A stretch of 64,000 nucleotides of DNA, taken from Cycas panzhihuaensis. Taxonomy: Eukaryota > Cycadophyta. Every line of letters starts with the position of its first letter. The stretch's first letter is position 1. The stretch covers positions 32,433,741-32,497,740 of the forward strand of contig CM041465.1 of assembly GCA_023213395.1 (NCBI GenBank), read 5' to 3'. Both the position numbers and the translations under genes were made by a program. Below are positions 13,331-23,854 of the stretch, piece after piece. The notes beneath the pieces were generated by a model. The model did not search any database, was not told the origin of the DNA, and saw only the letters and a list, made by a program, of their open reading frames with translations.

Positions 13331-13618
13331 TATAATCACACACAATATAGCATAACTAGGAGCAAGATAATAACATCAAAGTAGCATCATAATGTAGCTC
13401 AACATATCAAAAATCATGATCATAACTCAAATATAATACAAAATCTCATACACTACATACATGATCTTTCATTCTATAATCTCTCATACTCTACATAATA
13501 TCTCATACTCTACATATATACTTATAGTCATTTTATAGGTATATGTGCCTCATTTATAACCAATCACATTTATTCTTTATATTAACTAAATCATATTTGG
13601 CCTTTATATTTAGCCACT
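13331..13618 (-). repeat. Truncated Copia-M LTR fragment
   Basis: This 288-bp block matches 25543-25830 in the same orientation, with long shared stretches (for example ATATCAAAAATCATGATCAT). The 25.5-kb copy can be recognised as a minus-strand Copia LTR because a polypurine tract and RNase H end abut it. Here the right-hand part (the LTR start on the minus strand) is missing and the block joins directly to a truncated Gypsy-A LTR at 13618/13619. Confidence 0.7.
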
Positions 13619-13732
13619 CATTCATTTTTATCAATCAAATATATGTCTTTTGACTATTTATCTACTCATGTGATTTCATGTGTTCTCTGGAATTTGGTGA
13701 TTGAGCTTCGGTTATGGAAAAGTTCTGTAACA
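13619..13732 (+). repeat. Gypsy-A 5' LTR, truncated
   Basis: It matches the last 122 bp or so of the 3' LTR (from CATTCATTTTTATCAATC onward) and ends TAACA at 13732, two bases before the primer site. The first part of the LTR, which should start TGTTATAGACC, is missing. Confidence 0.8.
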
Positions 13733-13734
13733 AG

Positions 13735-13747
13735 TGGTATCTGAAGC
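13735..13747 (+). promoter_or_regulatory. Primer binding site of Gypsy-A
   Basis: TGGTATCTGAAGC lies two bases after the LTR end. It is a slightly changed form of the plant tRNA-Met complement TGGTATCAGAGC, where minus-strand DNA synthesis would start. Confidence 0.75.
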
Positions 13748-14059
13748 CAAATAGGTCTAAAAATTAAACTGCAATTAAGACAACATCTGCATTATTAAGA
13801 ATAATTCCAACAAAGTATTGCTGCATACAAAAATTTTGTTGCTAGTTGAAAAAAAAAAAATCCTATCTCCTACTACTAGCAAAGAAACTACTGGCTAAAC
13901 AAAAATCTTACTGGAGCTACTTCATCTAATATTGATTCCCTGCCATGATTCCATCAATTCAAGGATATTAATTATCCATATTGGGATCACTGCATTCTAG
14001 CCATAGTCATCGTTCTATACATTTTTTAGCTAACATTCTTCTTCTGTTCTAGTTCGCAT

Positions 14060-14280
14060 TCTTGTTGCTGGGTTATAGCCCATTCTAGTTCTCATTCTCA
14101 TTGTTGAGTTGTTCTCATCTCATTCTCATTGCTAACAGTTACCTGTTAATCATTCTCATTGTTAATAGCACCCCCATTCTCATTCTCATACTTGTCTCAT
14201 TCTCGTTGCTAAGTTGTTCTCATCATTGTCATTCTCATTATCGTCTCTAAGCCATTCTTATCACTGCCATTCACATTCCA
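14060..14280 (+). repeat. CATTCTCATTG-type repeats in Gypsy-A leader
   Basis: The motif (C)ATTCTCATTG(T/C)T with variable spacers occurs about a dozen times. It lies in the untranslated leader between the primer site and gag. No reading frame explains it. Confidence 0.75.
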
Positions 14281-14900
14281 TTCTATTTGCCATAGTGTCA
14301 TTGAAAGCTATCCATATCTATCATATAAACACCTCACCCGATATAACTTGACCATGGATATACAATCACGCACCTTATTAAAATTAGCATCCTGATCAGT
14401 ATCGAAACATTGTGGTGTCTCCCATTAGATGGGTTAACTAATACAATTGGTTAGTAGACTACCACAATTACTTCAACGTTGATGCATATGTTGTCACTAG
14501 TCTATGTAGCTTGGCATTATTATTCTACCGTATCATTGTTCAGTCCTTATTCCCCATCTCTATCTCACTCTGTCTTTGTCACCATTGCATTCTATTTTTC
14601 AGTTTTATCAGTCCAGTGTCCACTACATTCACGCCAATCATAACATCTTGCAACGTCTTGTGTTGATCCAAATTTGAATGGAAAAGTAATGACTTAATCC
14701 AATCGAAACAAATTTAGAACAAATTTACAATAATATTACATTAATTTGAAGATATTTGAAACTTCTCTTACAAAATTTGTTATGTTTATGCTCTTTTGAG
14801 CATGAAAAAGAACTGCTACAGCAAATTAGGAGAGAAGAAAAGAGTGTTGGGCACTTTTTGGCTGTTGCACGTTCTCTAGAACCATTGTTACTAAAGTTTG

Positions 14901-15546
14901 CATGGAGTTTTGGTTGCTGATAACCAAAAGAATCCTTTTCTTAGAGAAGAATTCTACCAGCATCTCTTTCTTGGACTGCTGCGGCTACTATTTTCCTCCC
15001 TCAGCTGCAACTATGCCTTCTAGGACTCCTTCACTATCCCCATGAATGGATTTGGGTGCAGCTCTGTCGCTCCTTATGCACTTCCATTTCGTTTTCTCTC
15101 CTACGCAGAATATCTATTTTTGGAGCCGTTCTCTCTTTTCTAGAAAGTAATTTTTGAAGAACTTTCCTCAAATCTTGCTCCTTGGATGTGTCTATGACTA
15201 CTGGTGTCCTCTCTCATTCTCTCCACTCCTCTATGAAGAGATCTCACTACTTTAAAACCCTACAATATGCAGTTTCTTTCCGCAACATTTTTCTGTTTAG
15301 TAGTTCTTCAACGGATTCATAATGGCTAATGAAATCTCGCTTAAATCCATTTAATTAGGAGATTGATCTCTTTAATCATGTAGAGGACACGTGTGAAAAG
15401 ATCCTCCTAAAATTCCATGTGAAATGGACTTCGTTTCCCCTGCCAAAAACGCTGTTATTTTTTAAACTTTCTGTTTTTTATTTTCTACAGCCTGCGGAGT
15501 TGCACCTACAGTCAGCAGGGTTGTGCCTACAAATTTCATGGTTGTA
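14901..15546 (-). repeat. Gypsy-B 3' LTR
   Basis: It aligns along its whole length with 20335-21062, from CATGGAGTTTTGGTTG at the left to CTACAAATTTCATGGTTGTA at the right. The right LTR is about 80 bp longer because of a minisatellite. The inner border could lie at 15597 instead: the minus strand there reads AAAAGG then TGCAATTG, like a short polypurine tract before an LTR start. Confidence 0.85.
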
Positions 15547-15789
15547 GTTCATTGCACTTGTAGACTAGTCAATCGCTTAGTTGTAGTTACAATTGCACCT
15601 TTTAAAGATCCAAAAAATAGATCAAAACTCCCATTTTTTAGCAGTTCATGGCCTCATGAACTTTATAGTTGTAGATGAGGGAATTTAATTTTCCCTATAC
15701 TTATTGTACCATTTTGCCTTGTTAGGTACTTATCCTTTTTTTGTAATTCTGAAGGACTCGATTATGCCTCTTCGAGTCTTGGTCTACTT

Positions 15790-17000
15790 CCTTTAAAGAA
15801 TACAATCATTTTACATTGGTTCCTTTTTCTCTATTCGCAACTCCTCTGGATTTGGTAATAGTGGAACTCCATCTCCATCTTCATCCAACATGGATGGCTT
15901 GAACATCTTCAGATTATTAACATTCACTATGGAATACATCTTCATGAATTCTAGAAGTTCAAGCTAGAAAGCATTTTTCCCAATTTTCTTCAAGATTGTA
16001 AAAGGACCATAACGTATAGGCTTTAGCTTTTTGCCTTCACCTTGCAATCATTTCTTACTGAGGTGTAACCAAACTCTATCTCCTTCCTTAAAGGAATGGC
16101 TAGTTCTATGTGCATCATGCCATTGTTTGTATCTCTATTAAGATTTTTGAAGCTTCTCTTCAACCTGTTCATGGATTTTTCTGATTTTTTCCAAGAATCT
16201 TTGTGCCTTTTCATCTCCTTCTTCCTCCTTTCCATTTCCTACAGAAAGTTGAGTAGAAAGTTCTAGATCAAAAGGACTTGTAGGCAGAAATCTCAAACAT
16301 ACCTCAAATGGTGATTTATGGGTTGAGCTATGGATAACTCTATTGAATGTAAATAGAAAGTATGGGAGACCTTCATCCCAAGCCTTGGGATACTTGGCAT
16401 TGTATCCTCGTAATAGTTGTACCAGTGTCCTGTTGATAATTTCAATATGGTCGTTTGTTTGAGGATGAAAAGTTGTACTCGTCTTTAGCTTCGTATCCAT
16501 CATTTCCCAAAGTGTTTGCCAAAAATAACTTAGAAATCTGTTGTCTCAATCAGAAATGATTGAGTTGGGAAGTCCAAAATGCTTCCAAACATGCTGGAAA
16601 AATAATCTAGTTATGTCTTCTCCTATATGTGTCTTTTTACAGGGAATCAACATCACCATTTTACTAAACCAATCAACAACTACAAATAAATAATCCATAC
16701 CATTTTTTGTTCGTGGTAGTCCTCTAAGGAAATCCATGGAGATACTCTCCCATGGTCATGATGGAATAGGAAGTGGAATGTATAATTCAAACTTCCTATT
16801 AGCTGGCTTTGATGTGCTACATAATGTACACCCTCATACTACTATAGTCACATCTTGCTGCATATTTAGCCAATACATATATCACTGCAATTTTAGCAAT
16901 GTCTTTACTCCAAAGTGTCCTGCAACTCGAGAGGTATGAGCTTCTCTTACCTACTTCATTTAGTCTGCATGCTTTGGAATGCAAACCTTGTCTTACTTGA
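15790..17000 (-). pseudogene. Gypsy-B integrase remnant
   Basis: Reading the minus strand from about 17000, AGHFGVKTLL and a CTLC pair recall the HHCC zinc domain. The catalytic core begins at 16737 with MDFLRGLPRTKNGMDYLFVV and continues VVDWFSKM and FGLPNSIISD. After a frame break it resumes at 16503 with TSTTFHPQTNDHIEIINRTL, where Q.E-type catalytic sequence is near. The C-terminal part (IRYGPFTILKKIG, then NVNNLKMFKPSM to about 15880) is the end of the conserved Ty3/Gypsy integrase C-terminal domain. Integrase inserts the cDNA into the chromosome. Frame breaks around 16540 and 16140 disable it. Confidence 0.88.
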
Positions 17001-17159
17001 AAAGAAGGCCATATTTCAGTTGGAAATTAGCAACTACTTTTCCTCATCAGAAATGTCAAGATAGGCTTGAATACCTCATCTTTCCAGTACAAATCAACAT
17101 ATTCATCGTGGTAGAAAGATTGAAATTGCATAGCTACTAACAAACTAGAAATACCTTAC

Positions 17160-17557
17160 TGTAAGTTTGCAATTTTATTTTTCGTTCCTTTTTTGTACTT
17201 AACCACGATGTGGAACTGCTACAAATAGGACATCTACTTCATGTGCCTAGCCTGCTATAGTTTGGACTGAGTCTGCAAGAATTGCAAAGGCTTGTGGTTA
17301 GTGTGGATGACCACTTCTTTTCCCAACAAATATGGTCTCCAATGCTTCACTGATTAGTGCAATGCATAGAGCTCCTTATTGTAAGTTGGGTAGTTTATAA
17401 TAGCTCCATTAAATATCTCTAAATGGTATGCTATCAGTTTTCCTTCTTGCTTTAATACTACTCCCATGGCATAGCCTGAAGCATCAGTCTCCAATTCAAA
17501 TGGTTTTTGTAATGAGGGTAAAGCTAACACTGGTGCCTCATAAATTTTCTGCTTCAA
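17160..17557 (-). pseudogene. Gypsy-B RNase H remnant
   Basis: The minus strand reads LPSLQKPFELETDASGYAMG, the first Asp-containing strand of Ty3/Gypsy RNase H (TDAS). It then reads YNKELYALH, which holds the conserved Glu. Past a frameshift near 17350 it reads LLGKEVVIHTNHKPLQFL and IVVKYKKGTKNKIANL (HTNHK.L and KGT.N..AD in relatives). RNase H removes the RNA strand after reverse transcription. The order RT-RNase H-integrase confirms the Ty3/Gypsy class. The frameshift and stops inactivate it. Confidence 0.88.
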
Positions 17558-17575
17558 AAGCCTGAAAGCTTTTTC

Positions 17576-18388
17576 TTATTCATTCTCCCAATGAAACTTT
17601 ACATGTCCTCCCAGCAATGCATGAAGAGGTGTTGCAATTTGAGAGAATATGAAAATAAATTTTCTTAAATATTGGCATGCACCAATGAAACTTCTTACCT
17701 CTGTGGTTGTCTTGGGTATGGGCCAATTGAGAATGACTTTAATCTTTGCTGGGTCAATCTTCAATTCTCCTCCTCCAAACATGAAACCTAAGAAGATGAG
17801 AGATTGCTTTCTAAACTCACACTTCTTCAGATTTAGTTTCAACTACTGCTCTTGGAGAACTTTGAGCACTTGCTCGACATGTTGGATGTGCTCCTCCCAT
17901 GTATGACTAAAAATTAGAATATCATCTAGATAAACAATTACAAAGTCATCAATGAAAGGTCTTAATACATCATTCATTAACCTCATGAAGGTGGCAAGTG
18001 CATTGCATAGACCAAATAGAATCACTAACCATTCAAACAATCCTTGCTTCGATTTGAAGGCTGTCTTCCAAGTATCCTCCTCTCGGATTTGAACTTGATG
18101 GTAGCCTGATTTTAGGTCCAATTTGCTGAAATACCTTGCCAACTACAGCTGGTCCAATAAGTCATCTATCTATGGTAAGGGATGTCTATTCTTTATGGTG
18201 ATCTTGTTCAAAGCCCAGTAGTCAATGCACATTCTCCATCCTCCATCTTTCTTTGGCACCAAAATAATAGGTGAACCACATGGGGAACAACTTGGCTTGA
18301 TCACTTCTTGTTCCAAGAGTTCTTGAATCTGCCTCTTAATCTCTTCATTCTCCAAAACTGAGTTTTGGTAGAGACTAAGATTTGGCAA
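17576..18388 (-). pseudogene. Gypsy-B reverse transcriptase
   Basis: Successive minus-strand open stretches give nearly the whole RT domain. 18388-18170 has [20 protein letters not shown] and [11 protein letters not shown]. 18142-17843 has [30 protein letters not shown] and the catalytic [10 protein letters not shown] (YLDD at 17922-17933). 17842-17576 has KCEFRKQSLIFLGFM and VRSFIGACQYLRKFI, the thumb/connection region. The enzyme copies element RNA into DNA. Fingers, palm and thumb are all recognisable; two or three stops (for example between 18170 and 18142, and at 17843) separate the pieces. It is the best preserved part of Gypsy-B. Confidence 0.93.
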
Positions 18389-18538
18389 AGGTGAATCAGC
18401 AACCGACTAGATTTCATGTTCAATTACCTTTTTAGGGGGCAGCCCTTTTGGCTCTTAGAATACATCATTGTACCTATTTCTTAGGCCTTCAATCTACTCC
18501 ACTTACTTCCTATCTAGTGCTTGTATTGAGGACTCTAC

Positions 18539-18988
18539 TTACTCTTTTTCTTCCACCTTTGGATTTATCATCAACAGCATAAACTTCCTATAAGCATTAA
18601 TCAATATTTTTGCTTGTTGAGAAGATATGAGAGAGATCTTCTTTTGTGGGTTTAATGCATTGATCATATATGATTTCCTGTCTTTGATGAGTCGAATCTT
18701 TCTCAGCCTTCTATGATGAACTTCATCTCTATCATAGAGATATGGGCTGCCAAACACAACTTGACAAGCATCCAAAGGGACTACTTCACATTCAACTTCA
18801 TCAATGAACTTTTTAGATATTGCAAATTTAAACTTATATTGGTGAGTAACCTGCAACTCTAAATCTTTTTGCAGCCATCCCAAAGGATATGATTTTGGAT
18901 GTGCATGTATTTTTAATCCCAGTTTCTTTACCAATGCTTCTAAGATTAAATCCTTTTGGCTTCCTCCATCAAAGATGACATCAACCAT
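18539..18988 (-). pseudogene. Gypsy-B aspartic protease region
   Basis: A 149-codon minus-strand frame starts MVDVIFDGGSQKDLI. The DGGS motif is a known variant of the D-S/T-G active site in plant Gypsy proteases. It continues EALVKKLGL and later VVFGSPYLYDRD, like the (L)G.PWL.. region of the fold. The protease cuts the gag-pol precursor. It is followed by about 150 bp with stops before RT begins, and preceded by gag and its zinc knuckle in the same order as in relatives. Confidence 0.82.
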
Positions 18989-19204
18989 ACTTTACTTCAC
19001 TTGGATTCTTAACATGAAGAGCTCCTCTCTAATCTCTGGATCAACTTGCTGATGGTTATTTTTAGCCTCCGCATTAGCCATGAGCATTAACTTCTCATTG
19101 GCTTCTTCAATGCCACAAACATCTTCATCGCCCACAGAGTTAAGTAAAGCTTTACCTTTAGTTTTAGCTTTACCTTTTCCCTTGTTCTTGGGTTGTTTCT
19201 CTGG

Positions 19205-20152
19205 GTGTAGGAACTAATAATCTTCTATGCTGTGACCTGCTCGCTTGCAATAAGTACAAGTGACTTTGATTTGGGTGGTATTGGCTTGTTTCTTCTTGTC
19301 AAAACCCCTAATGGATTGTTGTCCTATTTTACCTGGAAACCTCATTCCTCGAGCAGGTTTATTACTACCTTCTTGAGGTGCAAACCTTTTCATCTCAGCA
19401 TAAGCCTTCTTGTTCCTCTTTTCTATAGCAATCGCCTTCTTGCTAGCTTCATCGGACGATTTAACTTTAAACAGTTGAAGTTCTTGTTGAATATATTGGT
19501 GCAACCCTCTAATATATTTTAGCATAATGTCTTTACCCAGTAAAGAGATTCCCAACACAATAGCTTACTTTTGAAATTTTGTTGTGTAGTCTTAGACATT
19601 TTGGCCTCTTTCCTGTCGATAATATTGCCATTTAATCCTCTGTTGCTCTTCATACCCAATATGATAGAATTACTTCTTTATGAGGATTTTAAATTGTTAC
19701 CAAGTAATTTCATTTACATTATGGGATTTAAGATATGTATTCCACTAAACTAATGCATGCTTAGATAATTTTAACCTAGAAAAAGTAATTTTTTGTTGGT
19801 TTTTATACCCATAAATGGAAAAATATATTTCTAGTTGGTCTAACCAGCCATCTAACTTTTTGGCATCTAAAGTTCCATCATAGATAGGCAGTTTAAGTTT
19901 TGCCTCTACCTTGAATGGATGTGTTATTATCATCGGATTGTCATCTTCTTCCTCTTCTTGTTGGTCTTCTACCAGCTCTTCATTTGTATCCTCTTTCATC
20001 GGTTCATCTTCTTCCTTCTTTACGGCTTTCACTGTTGAAGAAGAAGTTGTAACTTGTTGAGAGACTAGTTGCACCACAAGTTGGGTTAGTTTGTCAAGGT
20101 TTTGCTCCATCTTCATGAACCTTTCCTCTATCTTTTGCTCTAGGTCAGCCAT
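19205..20152 (-). pseudogene. Gypsy-B gag with CCHC-like knuckle
   Basis: On the minus strand gag starts at ATG 20152 (MADLEQKIEERFMKMEQNLD), a coiled-coil-like N-terminus. A Glu-rich acidic stretch (around 19975-19930) follows, then the capsid motif LPIYDGTLDAKKLDGWLDQL. After a break near 19745 it continues with WQYYRQERGQNV. The 114-codon stretch 19558-19214 holds the end of capsid, a basic region and CTYCKRAGHSIEDY, a CX2CX4HX4C knuckle whose last Cys is now Tyr. It would form the particle and bind RNA. It lies directly downstream of the primer site, as expected. Confidence 0.85.
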
Positions 20153-20320
20153 CTTCCTTCACTGTCTATATTCTTTCTCAAGTGGTTTGGTTAAAGGTTC
20201 GCCAGTCAACAAATATTGAAATCTAGTTTTCTTAAAAAAATTTCACAATGAAAGCAAGAGGGTTTTTCTTTTCTTTTCTCTTTAAAAATCCCTAAGTTCC
20301 CAAGGATTTTAAGAAAACTA

Positions 20321-20332
20321 GCTCTGATACCA
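20321..20332 (-). promoter_or_regulatory. Primer binding site of Gypsy-B
   Basis: GCTCTGATACCA on the plus strand is the exact complement of TGGTATCAGAGC, the plant tRNA-Met primer site. It lies two bases inside the 5' LTR edge at 20335. Confidence 0.93.
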
Positions 20333-20334
20333 AA

Positions 20335-21062
20335 CATGGAGTTTTGGTTGTCGATAACCAAAAGAATCCCTTTCTTATAGAAGAATTCTACCGGTGTCTC
20401 TTTCTTGGACTGCTACGGCTATTATTTTCCTCCCTTAGCTGTAACTATGCCTTCTAGGGCTCCTTCACTATCCCCACAAATGGATTTTGGTGCAGCTATG
20501 TCCCTCCTTATGCACTTCTATTTCGTTTTCTCTCCTACACAGAATATCTGCTCTTGGAGTCGTTCTCTCTTTTCTGAAAAGTAATTTTTGAAGAACTTTC
20601 CTCGAATCTCGCTCCTTAGACAATGTCTATAACTGCTGGCATCCTCTCTCATTCTCTCCTCTCCTCTGTGAAGAGATCTCGCTACTTTAAAATCCCACAA
20701 TATGCAGTTTCTTTCTGTAACATTTTTCTATTTAGTAGTTCTTCAATGGATTTATAACGGCTAATGAAATCCCACTTAAATCCATTTAATTAGGAGGTTA
20801 ATCTCTTTAATCATATAGAGGACATATGTGAAAAGATCCTCCTAAAATATTGTGTAAAACAGACTTCGTTTCCCCCACCAAAAATGCTGTCATTTTTTAA
20901 ACTTGTTGTTTTCTATTTTCTGCAGTCCACGGAGTTGCACCTGCAATCAATAGGGTTGCACCTCAGTTAGCAAGGTTACACCTCATTCAGCAGGGTTGCA
21001 CCTCAGTCAGCAAGGTTGCACTTGTAGTCAACAGGGTTACGCCTACAAATTTCGTGGCTGCA
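20335..21062 (-). repeat. Gypsy-B 5' LTR
   Basis: This 728-bp LTR pairs with 14901-15546. It ends in TGCA just before the GTTTG at 21063-21067. A minisatellite near its right end makes it longer than its partner. Confidence 0.87.
20935..21050. repeat. LTR minisatellite, 20-21-bp unit, about 5 copies
   Basis: Units such as GTTGCACCTCAGTCAGCAAG follow one another five times before GTTACGCCTAC. The partner LTR has only one such unit at about 15496-15525. Confidence 0.88.
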
Positions 21063-21067
21063 GTTTG

Positions 21068-21720
21068 TTTGTTATAACATATTAACTCATTATATTATTT
21101 AATAACTATATTACATATAGCATAGTTCACTCCATCATATTCTCCATTATTCATTTTTATACTAAATTCACTATATCATATAAGTCACTATATTTTTTAA
21201 TAGTTATAAAACTCCTTAATTATTTCATAATATAGTGGCAACATTCCATTAGTTACATTTTATTAACTAGCACTCATATATTATTTCATATACCATTATT
21301 ATATATAATATATACTATATAATTATTTAACATCATTATATTAAAAAAATGGGAAGGGGGGTTAAATTTGATAATTAAATTATCAATGCTTATATTTTAA
21401 AATTTATTTTAATTTATCACACATACATTTTAAGAGTCAAATTATTACCCCAATTTATACAAGCATTAAAGGTGAAACTTACAACTTTAAAAGTGAAATA
21501 TATTATCAATCAAATATTAGGCGGTGGAGGAACTATAACTTTGACAAGCAATAAAGCTTATCTTGGCAATTCTTATATTATGCTTCACATATACGTATTC
21601 AATCAATATCTCCTTGATAAGTGGTGGGATAAAATTCTTTGTCTTATTAATACAAATATGATGAATTAACATACTATTACAAAAGGAAAGTAGTGGAATT
21701 GTACTCATACTATTATTAAG
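21068..21720 (+). other. Gypsy-A leader, right part
   Basis: AT-rich untranslated sequence between the Gypsy-B insertion and Gypsy-A gag. No gene seen; the open frames at 21472-21669 (plus) and 21517-21795 (minus) have no recognisable domain. Confidence 0.5.
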
Positions 21721-22975
21721 ATGATAAGTACTAAAGAGATGGCAGACAACACCATTTAAAAAGATATTATCAAACTGATTACTCAAACAATCCATGAAGC
21801 AGTCCAGACATCAAACACTCTTTTAAATCATACATTGCATCAGATTTTAGATAAATTGACAATCATAGCAATGAGCAGGAGGGAAGGCATGATTGTTCTA
21901 GATTCAAAGGATGAGGCAATGAGTCAGTAGTCTCATATCAGAAATCAGACCATTAAAAAATATTCAAGTCCTCAAACGACTCCAATTAATACTGAAAACG
22001 AAGCTATCAAAAAATATCTTAATGAGTACCAAAATCTAACCCCTAAGGAACAAAAGATCATAGGATTTTAGGCACACTTTAACTGCCTATAAAATATACA
22101 GGCACAAAAAAAGAAAAAATTATAAAAAATTGTGATACAACATTTTAGCATTGAACAAAAATCATATGAGCTAAGGGTGTGGATCTAATAGATGGAAAAT
22201 TATTTTTGTTTAGTAGAAATTGACCCACTAGAGCAAGTCTCTTTAGCTACCCTACACATGGATGGAATAGCATGTGAATGGTGGTAATGTCTCGAATGAA
22301 CCTATTTTTGAGATCAACTACCAACCTGGAAAGAATTTGTGCATTTATTCATTGAGTGATTTGAAACCATATCTAATCATGAGTATTATTGTGAGTTACG
22401 AAAATTAAAGTAAACTAGTTCTCTAGAAGAATACAGTACAACATTCATGAGGCTAAGCTATGTGTTAGAAGATATTCTAACTAATTGACTTATCTAGTTA
22501 TATATAGATGGTCTGATTATAGAGATCTAAGCTGATATTAAAATTTAAGAACCAAAGGACCTTAACAAGGTAATATAGATAGCCAAAATACATGAAGATA
22601 AACATAATGCCTTACGCAAAACAGGCACAGATCTTTATATTCCTCTACATAGTTGATATAATCCTTTACCAAGTGCTCAACACAAATACATATCATTCAA
22701 CTTGAATTGGCCTACTAAAGCAATCATTCAAAAAATAAAAACAGAGCAAGAAGAGTTAAGAAGAAGAAACCTATGCTTCATATATGAGGAGAAATGGGAA
22801 CCTCAGAATAAATGTCAAAAGAACTAGTTATATACAATTAAATGACTGCCTGATGATAATATTGACGAAGAAGAACAAGGATCTAAAAATAATAAAGGAA
22901 ATTGTTATAATTTGGAACATTAAGAGAGCTACTATAATCTTGAGGCTAACCATCCGCAAATATCACTATCATTAA
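21721..22975 (+). pseudogene. Gypsy-A gag
   Basis: The plus strand from ATG 21721 reads MISTKEMADNTI and continues with many stops. It contains the LTQTIHEAVQ-like helical N-terminus, then the Gypsy capsid core at about 22190-22600 (for example EQVSLATLHMDGIACEWW, TWKEFVHLFIE and TSSLEEYSTTFMRLSYV). At 22774-22815 a Gypsy-type knuckle is visible as C-F-I-Y, then EKW, then a final C, with Tyr and Gln replacing the second Cys and the His. Gag would assemble the particle. It lies directly before the protease in the same element. Confidence 0.82.
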
Positions 22976-22984
22976 TAAGTAGTT

Positions 22985-23360
22985 TTAATAAATCAAATAC
23001 ATTAAAATTGCAAGGATCTATAAAAAATCAAGCTGTAACAATCTTGATAGATTCAGGTAGCACACATAATTTTATTGATCAAAACTACACACAACAACTG
23101 AGATTATTTCCATTAAGGACTCCTCATTTCCAGGTCACTGTTAGAGGAATATAGGTAATCTCTGACCAAGGTATAATGAAGAACCTTAACATCATGCTAA
23201 ATGATGTCAATATTATAGAAGATTAATACATTGTTAATACTAGAGGTATAGATATTGTATTGGGAAGTCAATGGCTCAGTACACTTGGAACCTTCGAAAT
23301 GAATATGGATAAACAGTTTATGTGATTTAAGAAAGAAGGAAGAACCATCATGTTATCAAG
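22985..23360 (+). pseudogene. Gypsy-A aspartic protease
   Basis: After gag the frame reads LQGSIKNQAVTILIDSGSTH, with the active site DSGS at 23050-23061, followed by NFID. It continues with IDIVLGSQWLSTLG, the GMPWL-like C-terminal strand of retroviral-type proteases. Two stops (near 23153 and 23224) break it. Its job would be to cleave gag precursor. What follows to 23601 is a basic, Gln-rich stretch without RT, RNase H or integrase motifs, so the protease is the last enzyme in this copy. Confidence 0.87.
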
Positions 23361-23601
23361 AAAAAGATCGAACAAAACTAAAGTCATACCATGCAAGAAT
23401 CAGAGTGAAGAAGTCAAAAGGCAACCACAAGCACTCCAAAAACACAGTCAAGATTTTCAACCAAAGGAATATTCTAATAAATACCTACAACATCCATTTA
23501 ATCGCCTAATGGATTCGACTATAATGAAGGACAATGTACATTTAAAGGACTATAATTATTTGACTATGTTTCGTGGGCAAAATATCTTAAGAGGAATGAA
23601 T

Positions 23602-23852
23602 TGTTATAGACCTCTTTAAAAGAATTAATTAATTGTTGATTAAGTAAAAAGGCATATTCAAAGAGTTGTGACTTATGAGTAAAGGAGCCCATTATACACT
23701 TATAAATGAGGCTTCCAATGTATTGTATATCATTCATTTTTATCAATCAAATATATATCTTTTGACTATTTATCTACTCAATTGCTCTTGTGATCGTGTG
23801 TGTTCTCTAGAATCTAGTGATTGGGCTTTGGTTACGGAAAAGGTCTATAACA
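23602..23852 (+). repeat. Gypsy-A 3' LTR
   Basis: It starts TGTTATAGACC and ends GGTCTATAACA, an 11-bp perfect inverted terminal repeat with TG/CA ends. AAGAGGAATGAAT just upstream can serve as the polypurine tract. The last 120 bp match the truncated 5' LTR at 13619-13732. Confidence 0.88.
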
Positions 23853-23854
23853 TC

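Larger units (their letters stand above)
14896..21067 (-). mobile_element. Gypsy-B: broken but nearly complete Ty3/Gypsy element
   Basis: On the minus strand the order is 5' LTR (20335-21062), primer site (20321-20332), gag, protease, RT, RNase H, integrase and 3' LTR (14901-15546). The element is about 6.16 kb. The pentamer GTTTG flanks both outer edges (14896-14900 and 21063-21067), as expected for a 5-bp target duplication in the leader of Gypsy-A. By eye the LTRs differ by about 9-10 percent over their first 150 bp, mostly transitions. Stops and frameshifts are scattered through pol. Confidence 0.88.
13619..23852 (+). mobile_element. Gypsy-A: non-autonomous Ty3/Gypsy element, interrupted by Gypsy-B
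   Basis: The parts in order are a truncated 5' LTR (13619-13732), a primer binding site, a long leader, gag (from 21721), protease (to about 23360), then a short tail and an intact 3' LTR (23602-23852). Gypsy-B (14896-21067) sits in the leader. Only about 240 bp separate protease from the 3' LTR, so RT, RNase H and integrase are absent from this copy. Both LTR ends finish in TAACA at matching points. The left end lost roughly the first 135 bp of its LTR. Confidence 0.8.

Noticed and set aside
17649-17906. Plus-strand frames within Gypsy-B (also 16736-16939 and 19232-19522)
   Set aside because: They are shadows of the minus-strand RT, integrase and gag.
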